NCBI RefSeq assembly: GCF_002915175.1
Contig: NZ_NXEJ01000002.1
Location: 30,236-94,235, forward strand
Length of the DNA: 64,000 bases
Direction of reading: 5' to 3'
Source of the DNA: Agrobacterium rosae
GTDB taxonomy: Bacteria; Pseudomonadota; Alphaproteobacteria; Rhizobiales; Rhizobiaceae
Part shown: in pieces, positions 26,454 to 34,883 of the stretch
Position numbering within the stretch: position 1 is the stretch's first letter
Layout: every line of letters starts with the position of its first letter
Program-made: the position numbers and the translations under genes
The notes under the pieces: model-generated
What the model was told of the DNA's origin: nothing
Databases searched by the model: none
The model's input: only the letters and a program-made list of their open reading frames with translations

Positions 26454-27356
26454 CTAGAGGGTCTGGCCGACCTGCTCCAGCAGCCAGTTTTGAAACGCAC
26501 GCGCCAGGATATTGTCCTGACGTCCCTCGGGCAACGCGATGTAATAGCTGTTTTCGGTGGTTAGCGGCACGTCGAAGACGACGTTCAACAAGCCCGATTT
26601 CAATTCGGTTTCGATCAGATAACGCGGCAAAAGCGCAAAACCCAAACCGCTGACAGCGGCTTCGATCAGCATGGAAAACTGGTCGAAACGGCTGCCGCGA
26701 TAGGCACTGTCCGATGTCAGCTTGTTCATCTCGAACCATTCCGTCCATAGCTTGGGGCGTGTGGTCAGGTGCAGGAGCGGTCCCTCCAGCATATCGGCGT
26801 GTTTTTCCAGGACTTTGGACGCCAAAAGCTGTGGACTTGCCACGGGCACGATGACCTCATTGCACAGAAATGTGCAGGTGCCGTGGGCCCAGACTGGCTG
26901 ACCGTAATGGATGGCGATATCGAAGCCTTCCTCGTCGAAGTCGAAGGGTTGTGCGCGAGAGCCCACCGTCAGCACCGTGTTCGGGTGCTTTACCATGAAG
27001 TCGTGCAGGCGCGGGGTGAGCCAGCGGCTGCCGAAGGTCGGAAGCGTGGCGATGGACAGCAGCGCGCTCGATGAGCCAGCGGTGACGGCTCGCACCATCA
27101 ATTGTTCGGATTGATGCAGCAGTTTCTGCACATCAGGCAGGAACTTGCGCCCCGCATCGGACAGCACGACGCGGCGGCGAATGCGCTCGAATAACAGCAT
27201 GCCGGTCTGCGCTTCCAGATCGCTGATCTGGCGGCTGACGGCGCTTTGTGTGAGGTTGAGCTCTTCGGCGGCGCGCGTGAAATTTCCGTGCCTTGCAGCG
27301 CATTCGAAAGCCTGCAAGGTCACGATATCAGGAACCAGCCGTCTGCGTGTGTCCAT
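26454..27356 (-). CDS. LysR-family regulator (GcvA-like)
   Basis: This 300-residue regulator has a winged helix-turn-helix at about 10-70 (HGNFTRAAEELNLTQSAVSRQISDLEAQTG) and a periplasmic-binding-like effector domain from about 95. IATLPTFGSRWLTPRL and DIAIHYGQPVW are typical of the GcvA subgroup. It is convergent with the DMT transporter and has a 111-nt gap to the putA end. Its target and ligand are unknown. A second GcvA-like protein is encoded at 51784. Confidence 0.88.
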   Translation of the reverse strand: MDTRRRLVPDIVTLQAFECAARHGNFTRAAEELNLTQSAVSRQISDLEAQTGMLLFERIRRRVVLSDAGRKFLPDVQKLLHQSEQLMVRAVTAGSSSALLSIATLPTFGSRWLTPRLHDFMVKHPNTVLTVGSRAQPFDFDEEGFDIAIHYGQPVWAHGTCTFLCNEVIVPVASPQLLASKVLEKHADMLEGPLLHLTTRPKLWTEWFEMNKLTSDSAYRGSRFDQFSMLIEAAVSGLGFALLPRYLIETELKSGLLNVVFDVPLTTENSYYIALPEGRQDNILARAFQNWLLEQVGQTL

Positions 27357-27467
27357 TCCCGTCTCGCATCAACCTACACGCTTTCTCGGTTGAAAGCAGC
27401 TCTCAAACCCGTACATGATCGGGAAAGAGAATGAAACGGAAATTCCAGCGCGGACAGGAAGCTGCCA

Positions 27468-30400
27468 TCAGCCGATCGACATCAGGCTTGCATTGCCGCC
27501 AGCCGCCGTCGTGTTGACGCTGACGGAGACTTCTTCCAGCAGCCAGTTCAGATTGTAGGGCTGGTCACTTCCCTGCAATGCGTCGCTGGAGGCCGCCTGA
27601 ACCAGGACAAGCGGCCCTGCAAGCCGCGCAATCTGGGCGTTTACCTGTTTCACGCGTTCCGCATCACCTTCCACCAGCGCACCGGCATATGGCCCGGATT
27701 TGCCCCAGTCGTCCGACCACGCGATGTGCGCTGCGACGCTGGATGGCAGTCCGCCGAGTTCCGTTTCCAGACCTGTCTGCTTGTCGATTGCAACCGTATT
27801 TCCGGTTGCTAAAGCTGCTGCCAACTGACGGAACAATCCCTGTGCAGTAAGTGGAGCCAAGAGGACGTGACCACGTGGATGCAAAGCATAAAGGTTGCGC
27901 TCGCCCACCGGGCCTGCCAGTTCCGTTTCGAAACCAAGGCCCGAGAGTTGGGACGAGAGGCGAGCCATTTCTGCCGCTGCCTTGTCGCTCTTGGTTTCCA
28001 GCCAGTTGGCGAAGTCGTTGACAGCAGTGTCGTTCTGCTGGCCCTTGCGCTCAACGGTCGGCGCATTTTTTGTCAAACGTCCAAGATAGAGCGGGCCGCC
28101 AGCCTTGGGGCCGGTGCCGGAAAGACCACGCCCACCAAAAGGCTGGACGCCGACGACAGCGCCGATGATGTTGCGGTTGACATAAAGATTGCCCGCTTTG
28201 ATGCGTGAAAGGACATGCGCAATTGTCGTATCGAGACGCGTGTGCAGGCCGAAGGTCAGGCCATAACCGGTCGCGTTGATGTCATCGATCAGACGATCCA
28301 GTTTTTCGCGCTTGAAGCGGATGACATGGAGGACGGGGCCGAAGACTTCGTGTTTGAGGTCGGACAGCGACGTCAGCTCGATGATCGTCGGCGGCACGAA
28401 AGTACCCTTGTCCGTCTCACCGGAGGGCGTGATCTGCTCTATGCGGTTGCCCAGCGCACGCATGGATTCGATATGCTTTTCGATGTTGTCCTTGGCTTCC
28501 AGGGTAATGACCGGGCCGACATCCACCGATAGCCGATCCGTTCTGCCGATGCGCAATTCGTGCAAGGCACCTTTCAGCATGGTCAGCGTTCGCTCAGCCA
28601 CATCGTCCTGAAGGCAGAGAACGCGCAGTGCCGAGCAGCGCTGACCGGCACTGTCGAAGGCGGATGCGATGACATCAGCCACCACCTGTTCGGCCAGTGC
28701 CGAGGAATCCACGATCATAGCGTTCTGGCCACCGGTTTCGGCGATCAGCGGAATGGGCTGGCCATCGTTAGATACCCGCGCTGTCAGTTGTTTCTGAATG
28801 AGGCGGGCGACCTCGGTGGAGCCGGTAAACATTACGCCTGCGGTTTGCTTGGCACCCACCAGCTGCGCGCCGGTTTGGCCATCGCCCGGCAGAAGCTGTA
28901 CCGCATCTGCGGGAACGCCAGCCTCATGCAGCAGGCGAATGCCCTCTGCGGCAATCAGCGGCGTTTCCTCGGCAGGCTTTGCCAGAACCGGGTTACCGGC
29001 AACAAGTGCCGCAGCCACCTGGCCGATGAAGATCGCCAGCGGGAAATTCCACGGGCTGATGCAGACGACGGGACCTAGGGCCTGTTGCTGCGGACCAAAC
29101 GTGCTGCGGGCTTCGGCTGCATAATAGCGAAGGAAATCGATGGCCTCACGCACTTCGGCAATGGCGTTGGGCGCGGATTTTCCAGCCTCGCGCATGATGA
29201 GGCCAAGCAGCGTTGGCAATTTCGCCTGCATCAGATCGGCAGCCTTTTCCAGGCAAGTAGCGCGATCCTCCACGCTGGTCTGTGGCCATGTGGATGCCGC
29301 TGCGGCTTCCAGTGCCTTGGTGACATCGTCCTCGGTCGGTTCGGTAACGAAGCCAACGACATCATTGCGGTCACCCGGGTTGAGAACGGATCGTGTAGAA
29401 CCCGTGGCATGTGGTGATGCGGCTTTCCATTCGGTCTCAGCACTTGCCGAAAGGGCCTTGCCGAGCGCGGCGAGCGTCTCTTCATTGGCGAGATCCAGCC
29501 CCGAGGAATTCGTCCGAGCGCCATAGAGATTGGCCGGCTTGGAAATCTTGTCATGCTGTGCGCCCGGTATCGGCATGGATTTCACCACGGCGACCGGGTC
29601 CTCCAGAAGAGAGTCGACGGCAACATTCGGGTCCGCGATGCGGTTGACGAAAGAGAAGTTCGCACCGTTTTCCAGGAGGCGGCGCACGAGATAGGCCAGC
29701 AGCGTTTCATGGGTTCCCACCGGTGCGTAAAAGCGACAGGGGCGGTCGAGATTGTGTTTGCCGACGACCTCGCTGTAAAGCGGTTCGCCCATGCCATGCA
29801 GGCACTGGAACTCATAATCACCTATTTTGAACTCTGGACCGGCCAGATGATAAATCGTTGCCAGAGATTGCGCGTTGTGGGTCGCGAATTGTGGGAAGAT
29901 GACGTCCCTGTTAGCGAGAAGTTTAACGGCGCAGGCGATGTAGGAGACATCCGTATGGACCTTGCGGGTGAAGACGGGGAAGTCTTCCAAGCCATCCAGT
30001 TGCGCCCGTTTGATTTCCGCGTCCCAATAGGCACCCTTGACGAGACGCACCATGATGCGGCGGTTCGATCTGCGAGCGAGGTCGATGATATAGTCGAGCA
30101 CGAAAGGGCAGCGGCGGCTGTAAGCCTGCACGACGAAGCCAAGGCCCTGCCAGTTGCCCAGTTCCGGGTCCAGCGCGATGGATTCCAACAGATCGAGCGA
30201 CAGCTCCAACCGGTCGGCTTCCTCGGCATCGATGTTGAGGCCGATATCGTAGCGCTTGGCCAGCAACATCAGGGATTTTACGCGCGGCAGAAGCTCATCC
30301 ATCACACGCTGGGCCTGCGTACGGGCATAACGTGGATGCAGCGCAGACAGCTTGATGGAAATGCCGGGGCCGCCATAAACGCCGCGACCGGCGGAGGCCT

Positions 30401-31151
30401 TGCCGATGGCGTGGATCGCCTGTTCGTAGTCACGGTAATAGCGCTCGGCGTCCTTGGCCGTGGTCGCAGCTTCGCCCAGCATGTCGTAGGAATATTGAAA
30501 GCCCTTCGCTTCCAGTGCTTTGGAGCGGCTGATCGCCTCGCCGATGGTCTGGCCGGTGACGAATTGTTCGCCCATCATCCGCATGGCCATATCGACACCA
30601 CGGCGGATGACCGGCTCTCCGGCGCGGGAAATGAGTTTGGTCAGCGCTGAGGAAAGACCCTTGTCGTTGACGGTAGACGTCAGCTTGCCGGTGATGACCA
30701 GCCCCCAGGTCGCAGCGTTGACGAACAGCGAGCGACCTCCGCCGAGGTGGGACCGCCAGTCGCCGGTGGCAATCTTGTCGCGGATCAGGGCGTCGCGTGT
30801 GGCAGCATCGGGAATACGCAGCAATGCTTCGGCAAGGCACATCAGCGCCACGCCTTCCTGGCTTGAAAGCGAATATTCCTGCACCAGCCCCTCGACGCCG
30901 GTACCTTTCGCCTTGGAGCGCAGGGCTTTGACCAGCTTGCGGGCAGTGTTGCGAATTGTCTCGCCCTGTTCAGGGGAAACAGTTGCCGCTTCCAACAGTG
31001 TTGCAACACAATCGGGCTCGGCAAGGCGGTAGGCGGCCGTTATGGCTTTACGCATAGCGCTTTGCGGTCGCACCGGCGGTGCGAAATCGGTGAAAACGCC
31101 GTCCGTTTCGTTTGCTTGTGTCGTGGTAAGCCCAGCTAGATTTTCGGCCAT
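27468..31151 (-). CDS. putA: Bifunctional proline dehydrogenase / P5C dehydrogenase
   Basis: This 1227-residue enzyme oxidises proline to glutamate in two steps at the inner membrane face. The FAD-dependent proline dehydrogenase barrel covers about 130-480, with RLVKGAYWDAEIKRAQ near 365-380. The aldehyde dehydrogenase covers about 530-1010, with PWNFPLAIF and the nucleophilic Cys in SAGQRCSALR near 837. A C-terminal extension follows. There is no ribbon-helix-helix DNA-binding domain at the N-terminus, unlike E. coli PutA, so control is left to the divergent Lrp-type gene. Confidence 0.95.
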   Translation of the reverse strand: MAENLAGLTTTQANETDGVFTDFAPPVRPQSAMRKAITAAYRLAEPDCVATLLEAATVSPEQGETIRNTARKLVKALRSKAKGTGVEGLVQEYSLSSQEGVALMCLAEALLRIPDAATRDALIRDKIATGDWRSHLGGGRSLFVNAATWGLVITGKLTSTVNDKGLSSALTKLISRAGEPVIRRGVDMAMRMMGEQFVTGQTIGEAISRSKALEAKGFQYSYDMLGEAATTAKDAERYYRDYEQAIHAIGKASAGRGVYGGPGISIKLSALHPRYARTQAQRVMDELLPRVKSLMLLAKRYDIGLNIDAEEADRLELSLDLLESIALDPELGNWQGLGFVVQAYSRRCPFVLDYIIDLARRSNRRIMVRLVKGAYWDAEIKRAQLDGLEDFPVFTRKVHTDVSYIACAVKLLANRDVIFPQFATHNAQSLATIYHLAGPEFKIGDYEFQCLHGMGEPLYSEVVGKHNLDRPCRFYAPVGTHETLLAYLVRRLLENGANFSFVNRIADPNVAVDSLLEDPVAVVKSMPIPGAQHDKISKPANLYGARTNSSGLDLANEETLAALGKALSASAETEWKAASPHATGSTRSVLNPGDRNDVVGFVTEPTEDDVTKALEAAAASTWPQTSVEDRATCLEKAADLMQAKLPTLLGLIMREAGKSAPNAIAEVREAIDFLRYYAAEARSTFGPQQQALGPVVCISPWNFPLAIFIGQVAAALVAGNPVLAKPAEETPLIAAEGIRLLHEAGVPADAVQLLPGDGQTGAQLVGAKQTAGVMFTGSTEVARLIQKQLTARVSNDGQPIPLIAETGGQNAMIVDSSALAEQVVADVIASAFDSAGQRCSALRVLCLQDDVAERTLTMLKGALHELRIGRTDRLSVDVGPVITLEAKDNIEKHIESMRALGNRIEQITPSGETDKGTFVPPTIIELTSLSDLKHEVFGPVLHVIRFKREKLDRLIDDINATGYGLTFGLHTRLDTTIAHVLSRIKAGNLYVNRNIIGAVVGVQPFGGRGLSGTGPKAGGPLYLGRLTKNAPTVERKGQQNDTAVNDFANWLETKSDKAAAEMARLSSQLSGLGFETELAGPVGERNLYALHPRGHVLLAPLTAQGLFRQLAAALATGNTVAIDKQTGLETELGGLPSSVAAHIAWSDDWGKSGPYAGALVEGDAERVKQVNAQIARLAGPLVLVQAASSDALQGSDQPYNLNWLLEEVSVSVNTTAAGGNASLMSIG

Positions 31152-31225
31152 CGGTCCGGTCCCTGATATCGGTCACGAGCGATGTCTATTCCAGCGCTCT
31201 TTTTCGCAGATCAGAATATCATTGC

Positions 31226-31239
31226 TAGCAAAATTGCTA
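31226..31239. promoter_or_regulatory. Candidate PutR operator between putA and putR
   Basis: TAGCAA-AA-TTGCTA is a perfect dyad in the 154-bp divergent gap, about 75 bp before putA and 67 bp before putR. It is the only good dyad there. Lrp-type PutR proteins of alphaproteobacteria activate putA with proline, so this site is a good candidate. Confidence 0.5.
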
Positions 31240-31305
31240 TGGTCCTATTTTAGCGATATATCAGGGCAAAATGACTTATAATCGGCATCAACAGAGGTCA
31301 ATCGG

Positions 31306-31776
31306 ATGGCTAAACCATCAGAATCAGGTGATCTGGATCACTTTGATCTGAAGATACTACAAGCGATGAGCGAGGATGGGCGTATGTCCATCCTGCAACT
31401 CTCCAGGCAAGTCGGGCTTTCGAAGACACCATGTCAGACACGGCTCAAACGCCTGGTGGATGAGGGCTATATTCTCGGCTTTCGCGCCATGCTCAATCCG
31501 GCCAAGCTGGGGCTGGAGCATATTGCGTTCACAGAAGTCAAACTATCGGACACGCGTGAAAAGGCGCTGGAAGAGTTCAACACGGCGGTGCGCAAGATCA
31601 AGGAAGTGGAAGAGTGCCACATGATTGCGGGCGCTTTCGATTATCTGCTGAAGGTACGCACGACAGACATTCGGAAATACCGGCTGGTGCTGGGCGAAAA
31701 AATCTCCAGCCTTCCATGTGTGGCCAACACATCGACGTTTGTCGTCATGCAGTCGGTAAAAGATGTCGGAATATGA
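31306..31776 (+). CDS. putR: Lrp/AsnC-family activator of putA
   Basis: This 156-residue regulator has a helix-turn-helix at about 15-60 (LSRQVGLSKTPCQTRLKRLVDEGYI) and an Asp-rich RAM effector domain at about 75-145 (VEECHMIAGAFDYLLKVRTTD). It is divergent from putA. In Agrobacterium and Rhodobacter, PutR of this family activates putA when proline is present. The start at 31306 has AGAGGT upstream. A terminator follows at once. Confidence 0.9.
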   Translation: MAKPSESGDLDHFDLKILQAMSEDGRMSILQLSRQVGLSKTPCQTRLKRLVDEGYILGFRAMLNPAKLGLEHIAFTEVKLSDTREKALEEFNTAVRKIKEVEECHMIAGAFDYLLKVRTTDIRKYRLVLGEKISSLPCVANTSTFVVMQSVKDVGI

Positions 31777-31806
31777 AAACGGCGCTGCCGTGAGGCAACG
31801 CCGTTT
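31777..31806. terminator. Two-way terminator between putR and ecfG
   Basis: AAACGGCG (31777-31784) pairs with CGCCGTTT (31799-31806); the loop itself can pair through TGCC/GGCA. It starts right after the putR stop and lies 18 nt after the ecfG stop on the other strand, so it likely serves both. Confidence 0.75.
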
Positions 31807-31824
31807 CAAATCTGAGCAAAGTGT

Positions 31825-32394
31825 TTAGCGAATTGCTGCTGCAGCAGTGACAGCGGCAACCTGGGCATCAGGCCCGAACTCGTTTTCGTCCTGGATACCA
31901 AGCAGTTCCTGCAGACGAAGACGCGCACGGCTCACACGGCTTTTGATCGTACCAACGGGGCAACCGCAAATCTCTGCAGCTTCCTCATAAGCAAAACCGG
32001 AGGCACCGATCAGGAGAATCGCTTCACGCTGATCTTCCGGAAGCTTTGCAAGAGCAGTCTTAAAGTCCTGCAAATCCACGGAGCCATGCTGTTCCGGTGG
32101 CACGGACAGCCGGGACGTGTAAACGCCATCCGTGTCCTGAACCTCACGGCCGGATTTTCTGATCTGGCTGTAGAATTCATTGCGAAGGATCGTCACCAAC
32201 CACGCTCGCATATTGGTGCCCGGCTGGTAGCTTTCCTGCTTCGCCCAAGCCTTCATTATCGTATCCTGTACGAGGTCATCGGCGCGGTCGCGAGAGCGAA
32301 TGAGGGAAATGGCGAATGCTCGTAGATTGGGAAGGGCGGCCAGCATTTCGCGCTTGAAATTGTGTTCGTTCTTGCTCGAATCTGTTTCCATCAT
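31825..32394 (-). CDS. ecfG: ECF sigma factor EcfG, general stress response
   Basis: This 189-residue ECF sigma factor has region 2 (SLIRSRDRADDLVQDTIMKAWAKQ) at about 30-95 and region 4 (LPEDQREAILLIGASGFAYEEAAEICGCPVGTIKSRVSRAR) at about 120-175. Its gene overlaps nepR by ATGA, the standard arrangement for the alphaproteobacterial general stress sigma. NepR should hold it until phosphorylated PhyR binds NepR. Its expected promoter form, GGAAC-N16/17-CGTT, occurs repeatedly in the neighbouring gaps. Confidence 0.93.
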   Translation of the reverse strand: MMETDSSKNEHNFKREMLAALPNLRAFAISLIRSRDRADDLVQDTIMKAWAKQESYQPGTNMRAWLVTILRNEFYSQIRKSGREVQDTDGVYTSRLSVPPEQHGSVDLQDFKTALAKLPEDQREAILLIGASGFAYEEAAEICGCPVGTIKSRVSRARLRLQELLGIQDENEFGPDAQVAAVTAAAAIR

Positions 32395-32591
32395 CCCCTC
32401 GAAGCTTTTGCGTTATTTTCAGCTTCGTCGAGCTTTTCGAGCAGATCGAGAAATTTGTCTGGAATGCCCTCGTCCTGAACGGCATCATACAGTTCTCGTA
32501 ATTTACGCGAGATGACGGCTCTACCCGAGTCGGAAACCGTCGGCGACGTTCCCTTGTCAGATGGATCCTGATCCGATTGAAACATATTCAT
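32391..32591 (-). CDS. nepR: Anti-sigma factor NepR
   Basis: This 66-residue protein has the NepR core ISRKLRELYDAVQDEGIPDKFLDLLEKLDEAE at about 27-58, with a disordered Asp/Ser-rich N-terminus. It binds EcfG in unstressed cells and the sigma-like part of phosphorylated PhyR in stress. The gene precedes ecfG with a 4-nt overlap. Start codons at 32591 and 32585 are both possible. The promoter upstream is a near-perfect EcfG site, which gives positive autoregulation. Confidence 0.93.
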   Translation of the reverse strand: MNMFQSDQDPSDKGTSPTVSDSGRAVISRKLRELYDAVQDEGIPDKFLDLLEKLDEAENNAKASRG

Positions 32592-32624
32592 GATTTCCGG
32601 TATTCGTTAGGTTATGCCCGTAGT

Positions 32625-32649
32625 AATGCACGACTAAAAAAATAGTTCC
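32625..32649 (-). promoter_or_regulatory. EcfG-type promoter of nepR-ecfG
   Basis: On the minus strand GGAAC (32649-32645), 16 nt, then CATT (32628-32625) differs from the consensus CGTT by one base. A start near 32618 gives a leader of about 27 nt. It is the mirror partner of the phyR promoter. Confidence 0.65.
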
Positions 32650-32670
32650 AACCCACTGGAACTATTTTTT
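32637..32670. repeat. Perfect 14-bp inverted repeat joining two divergent EcfG -35 boxes
   Basis: AAAAAATAGTTCCA and TGGAACTATTTTTT face each other across ACCCAC. Each arm contains one GGAAC box followed by the same A/T run, so the -35 parts of the nepR and phyR promoters are identical and back to back. The -10 boxes lie outside the repeat and differ. Confidence 0.85.
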
Positions 32671-32682
32671 GAACGCCGCGTT
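32658..32682 (+). promoter_or_regulatory. EcfG-type promoter of phyR
   Basis: GGAAC (32658-32662), 16 nt and CGTT (32679-32682) fit the consensus exactly. A start near 32689 gives a leader of about 43 nt to the phyR ATG. Confidence 0.75.
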
Positions 32683-32731
32683 TTTTCCATTAGGTTTGCG
32701 TTGCAAGCCGCATGATACAGGGGAGAATTCC

Positions 32732-33526
32732 ATGTCAGTTTCTACACGCATCGCACCGCATCTGCCTTACCTCCGCAGGTTTGCCCGTGCCGTTTGCGGT
32801 TCACAATCGACAGGTGACGCATATGTTGCCGCCAGCCTTGAAGCCTTGATCGCAGATGTGAGCATTTTTCCGCAGACAAGCAGCGATCGCGTTTCACTTT
32901 ACCAATTGTTTGTCTCGATCTTTAGTTCCGTGACGATCAACATCAAGAGCGACGAAAACCTGACTGGCTGGGAAAAGCGCGCATCCGCCAATCTTTCTGC
33001 GGTCCCCGCAGTTCCGCGTCAGGCATTCTTGCTAACAACCGTTGAAGAATTCTCCATCGCCGAAGTTGCCGAAATTCTGCGCGTACCCGAACCGCAAGTT
33101 GGGAAGCTCATCGATGAGGCCGCCTCTGAAATCGCCCGCCAGGTCGCGACCGACATCATGATCATCGAGGACGAACCTCTGATCGCGATGGATATTGAGC
33201 AGATGGTGACCGATCTCGGCCATAACGTGACCGGCATTGCACGCACACACAAGGAAGCGCTCGAGCTGTTCCACCGGACACAGCCGAAGATGATCCTCGC
33301 GGATATTCAGCTTGCAGACGGAAGCTCCGGTCTGGAAGCAATGAAGGAAATTCTTCAGATGACCACGCTGCCTGTCATCTTCATCACGGCTTTCCCGGAA
33401 CGCCTTCTCACAGGCGAGCGTCCTGAGCCGACCTTCCTCGTCACCAAGCCATTCAACCCTGACATGGTAAAAGCCCTCATAAGTCAGGCTCTGTTCTTTA
33501 ATGAAAGTTCACGTGTCGCAGCTTAA
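32732..33526 (+). CDS. phyR: Stress response regulator PhyR
   Basis: This 264-residue anti-anti-sigma factor has an N-terminal ECF-sigma-like domain (about 1-125) and a C-terminal receiver (about 135-255) that begins IMIIEDEPLIAMDIEQM. The phospho-accepting Asp lies in ILADIQLADGSSG. When phosphorylated, the sigma-like part draws NepR away from EcfG. The ATG at 32732 has GGGGAG upstream. It is divergent from nepR-ecfG and is followed by a PhyK-like kinase. Confidence 0.95.
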   Translation: MSVSTRIAPHLPYLRRFARAVCGSQSTGDAYVAASLEALIADVSIFPQTSSDRVSLYQLFVSIFSSVTINIKSDENLTGWEKRASANLSAVPAVPRQAFLLTTVEEFSIAEVAEILRVPEPQVGKLIDEAASEIARQVATDIMIIEDEPLIAMDIEQMVTDLGHNVTGIARTHKEALELFHRTQPKMILADIQLADGSSGLEAMKEILQMTTLPVIFITAFPERLLTGERPEPTFLVTKPFNPDMVKALISQALFFNESSRVAA

Positions 33527-33550
33527 GTGACGCTGGATTGAAGAGATTTT

Positions 33551-33575
33551 GGAACCCGGGTTCTTACCCGGCGTT
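33551..33575 (+). promoter_or_regulatory. EcfG-type promoter before the PhyK-like kinase, overlapping a hairpin
   Basis: GGAAC (33551-33555), 16 nt and CGTT (33572-33575) match exactly. The spacer contains CCGGGT-TCTT-ACCCGG, which as RNA makes a 6-bp stem behind phyR without a T-run. The kinase would thus have its own stress promoter. Confidence 0.65.
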
Positions 33576-33636
33576 CAGGTCTGCATGTTTGCTCGAACAA
33601 AGCGACCTTGATCGCCGTACCCGTTAGGAGACCATA

Positions 33637-34632
33637 TTGCATCGGCTGGCGTGGCATAATGCGGGGCGAGATGAGGGCGACCTTCACGATTCACTCGTGC
33701 TTGCCCTGTTGGACTCTGATGAGACGGTCATGCTTCAGGACCGCGACAAAGAATATATCTTTATCGCAAACCTGCCAGACGTCTGGAGTCTGCCGACTGA
33801 AACCGACGAGGAGCCGAATGATGTAACGATGTTCGGCAAGGACCTCGCTACCCGCCTGTCGGATTTGAAGAAAGATCTGACATCGGCAGGAAGCAGGGGC
33901 ATGCTGGAGGTGAGTGCGGGCAAGGACCGTGTCTTTCAGTTTCACGTCTACTCCACCGTCAACATGTCCGGACAACGCGTTCTGAAAACGACGATCAGAG
34001 AGATAACGGTTGAGCGAAGGCGAGAGCAGTTGCTCCGCTCACTGTTGCGCGAAGTCAGTCATCGCTCCAAAAACCTCCTCGCCATTATCCAGAGTCTCTC
34101 GTCCCAAACAGCGCGGTTCAGCCTGACGAAGGACGACTTTTTGCGCAAATTCAGGGGGCGGCTGCACGCATTGGCGCAGTCCCAGGATTTGATAACGGAT
34201 TCCGATTGGCGCGGTGCCGAGATTTTCGACTTGCTGAAACAGCAGGGAGATCTCTATCTTCCGGAATACCCGCATCTGATCCAGATGAAGGGCGAGAACC
34301 TTCTTCTCAATCCCAATGGCGCTTTATATGTGGGGCTGGCCTTCCATGAACTGGTCGTCAACACGATCAGCCACGGGGGAAATCTGTCGCAACACCTGCC
34401 GTTGACGCTCGATTGTCGCAAAGACGGTGAGTTTTTCGAAGTGCGCTGGGTGGAGCCGCTGGGCGGAAGCGGTGCATCTCAGATGCCTGCCGATTCGGAC
34501 AAGAGAAGCAATTTCGGAAGTGTGGTTTTGGAAAAGGTCGTGCCCGCTGCATTGGGTGGTGAGGCCACATACAAGGTCTCTGCCGATAGCATCGATTACT
34601 TCTTGAGATTTCCCGCTCCGCTGCCGACCTGA
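33637..34632 (+). CDS. HWE/HisKA_2-type sensor kinase, PhyK-like
   Basis: This 331-residue kinase has an N-terminal PAS-like part (about 15-125), then the phospho-acceptor box LLREVSHRSKNLLAIIQSLSSQ and an ATPase part with FHELVVNTISHGG and FGSVVLEKVVPAALGG. It has no membrane segment. The TTG at 33637 is taken as start because TAGGAG lies 7 nt upstream. HWE/HisKA_2 kinases next to phyR normally phosphorylate PhyR. Confidence 0.85.
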   Translation: MHRLAWHNAGRDEGDLHDSLVLALLDSDETVMLQDRDKEYIFIANLPDVWSLPTETDEEPNDVTMFGKDLATRLSDLKKDLTSAGSRGMLEVSAGKDRVFQFHVYSTVNMSGQRVLKTTIREITVERRREQLLRSLLREVSHRSKNLLAIIQSLSSQTARFSLTKDDFLRKFRGRLHALAQSQDLITDSDWRGAEIFDLLKQQGDLYLPEYPHLIQMKGENLLLNPNGALYVGLAFHELVVNTISHGGNLSQHLPLTLDCRKDGEFFEVRWVEPLGGSGASQMPADSDKRSNFGSVVLEKVVPAALGGEATYKVSADSIDYFLRFPAPLPT

Positions 34633-34734
34633 ATCCTCACCTCGTAAAGCCGTTCAGCAAATTGCGCAGCCGCATAGACGTGCGGCTTTCTCTGCTTATG
34701 CATACTTGCGATGAATTACGGCGCAAAGCCCAAC

Positions 34735-34838
34735 AAAAAAGCACGGCTCCGTAGAGCCGTGCTATCTATGGCAGGTTTTCAGGGGCAAAACCTGCGTGCG
34801 CCAAGCCTCAGGCGGGGACGGGGAGTGGCTTGGCTTGT
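34735..34838 (-). ncRNA. Predicted stress-induced small RNA with C-rich loops
   Basis: From an expected start near 34838 the minus strand gives about 104 nt with three stems and no ORF. Stem 1 (34833-34801) is CCAAGCC/GGCTTGG with a 19-nt loop holding CUCCCCGUCCCCGCC. Stem 2 (34795-34771) is GCAGGTTTT/AAAACCTGC with loop GCCCCUG. Stem 3 (34763-34740) is AGCACGGCTC-TACG-GAGCCGTGCT followed by TTTTTT, an intrinsic terminator. A perfect EcfG-type promoter lies upstream. C-rich loops can pair with ribosome sites, as in Caulobacter GsrN, a stress-sigma-dependent RNA; kinship with GsrN is not claimed. Confidence 0.65.
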
Positions 34839-34844
34839 TTTAAA

Positions 34845-34869
34845 AACGCAGGTCTCGAAACTTGGTTCC
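34845..34869 (-). promoter_or_regulatory. EcfG-type promoter of the predicted small RNA
   Basis: On the minus strand GGAAC (34869-34865), 16 nt and CGTT (34848-34845) match exactly. It lies 15 nt beyond the stop of the histidine kinase gene and points into a 250-nt stretch with no coding gene. Confidence 0.7.
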
Positions 34870-34883
34870 AAGCGGTTTCAATT

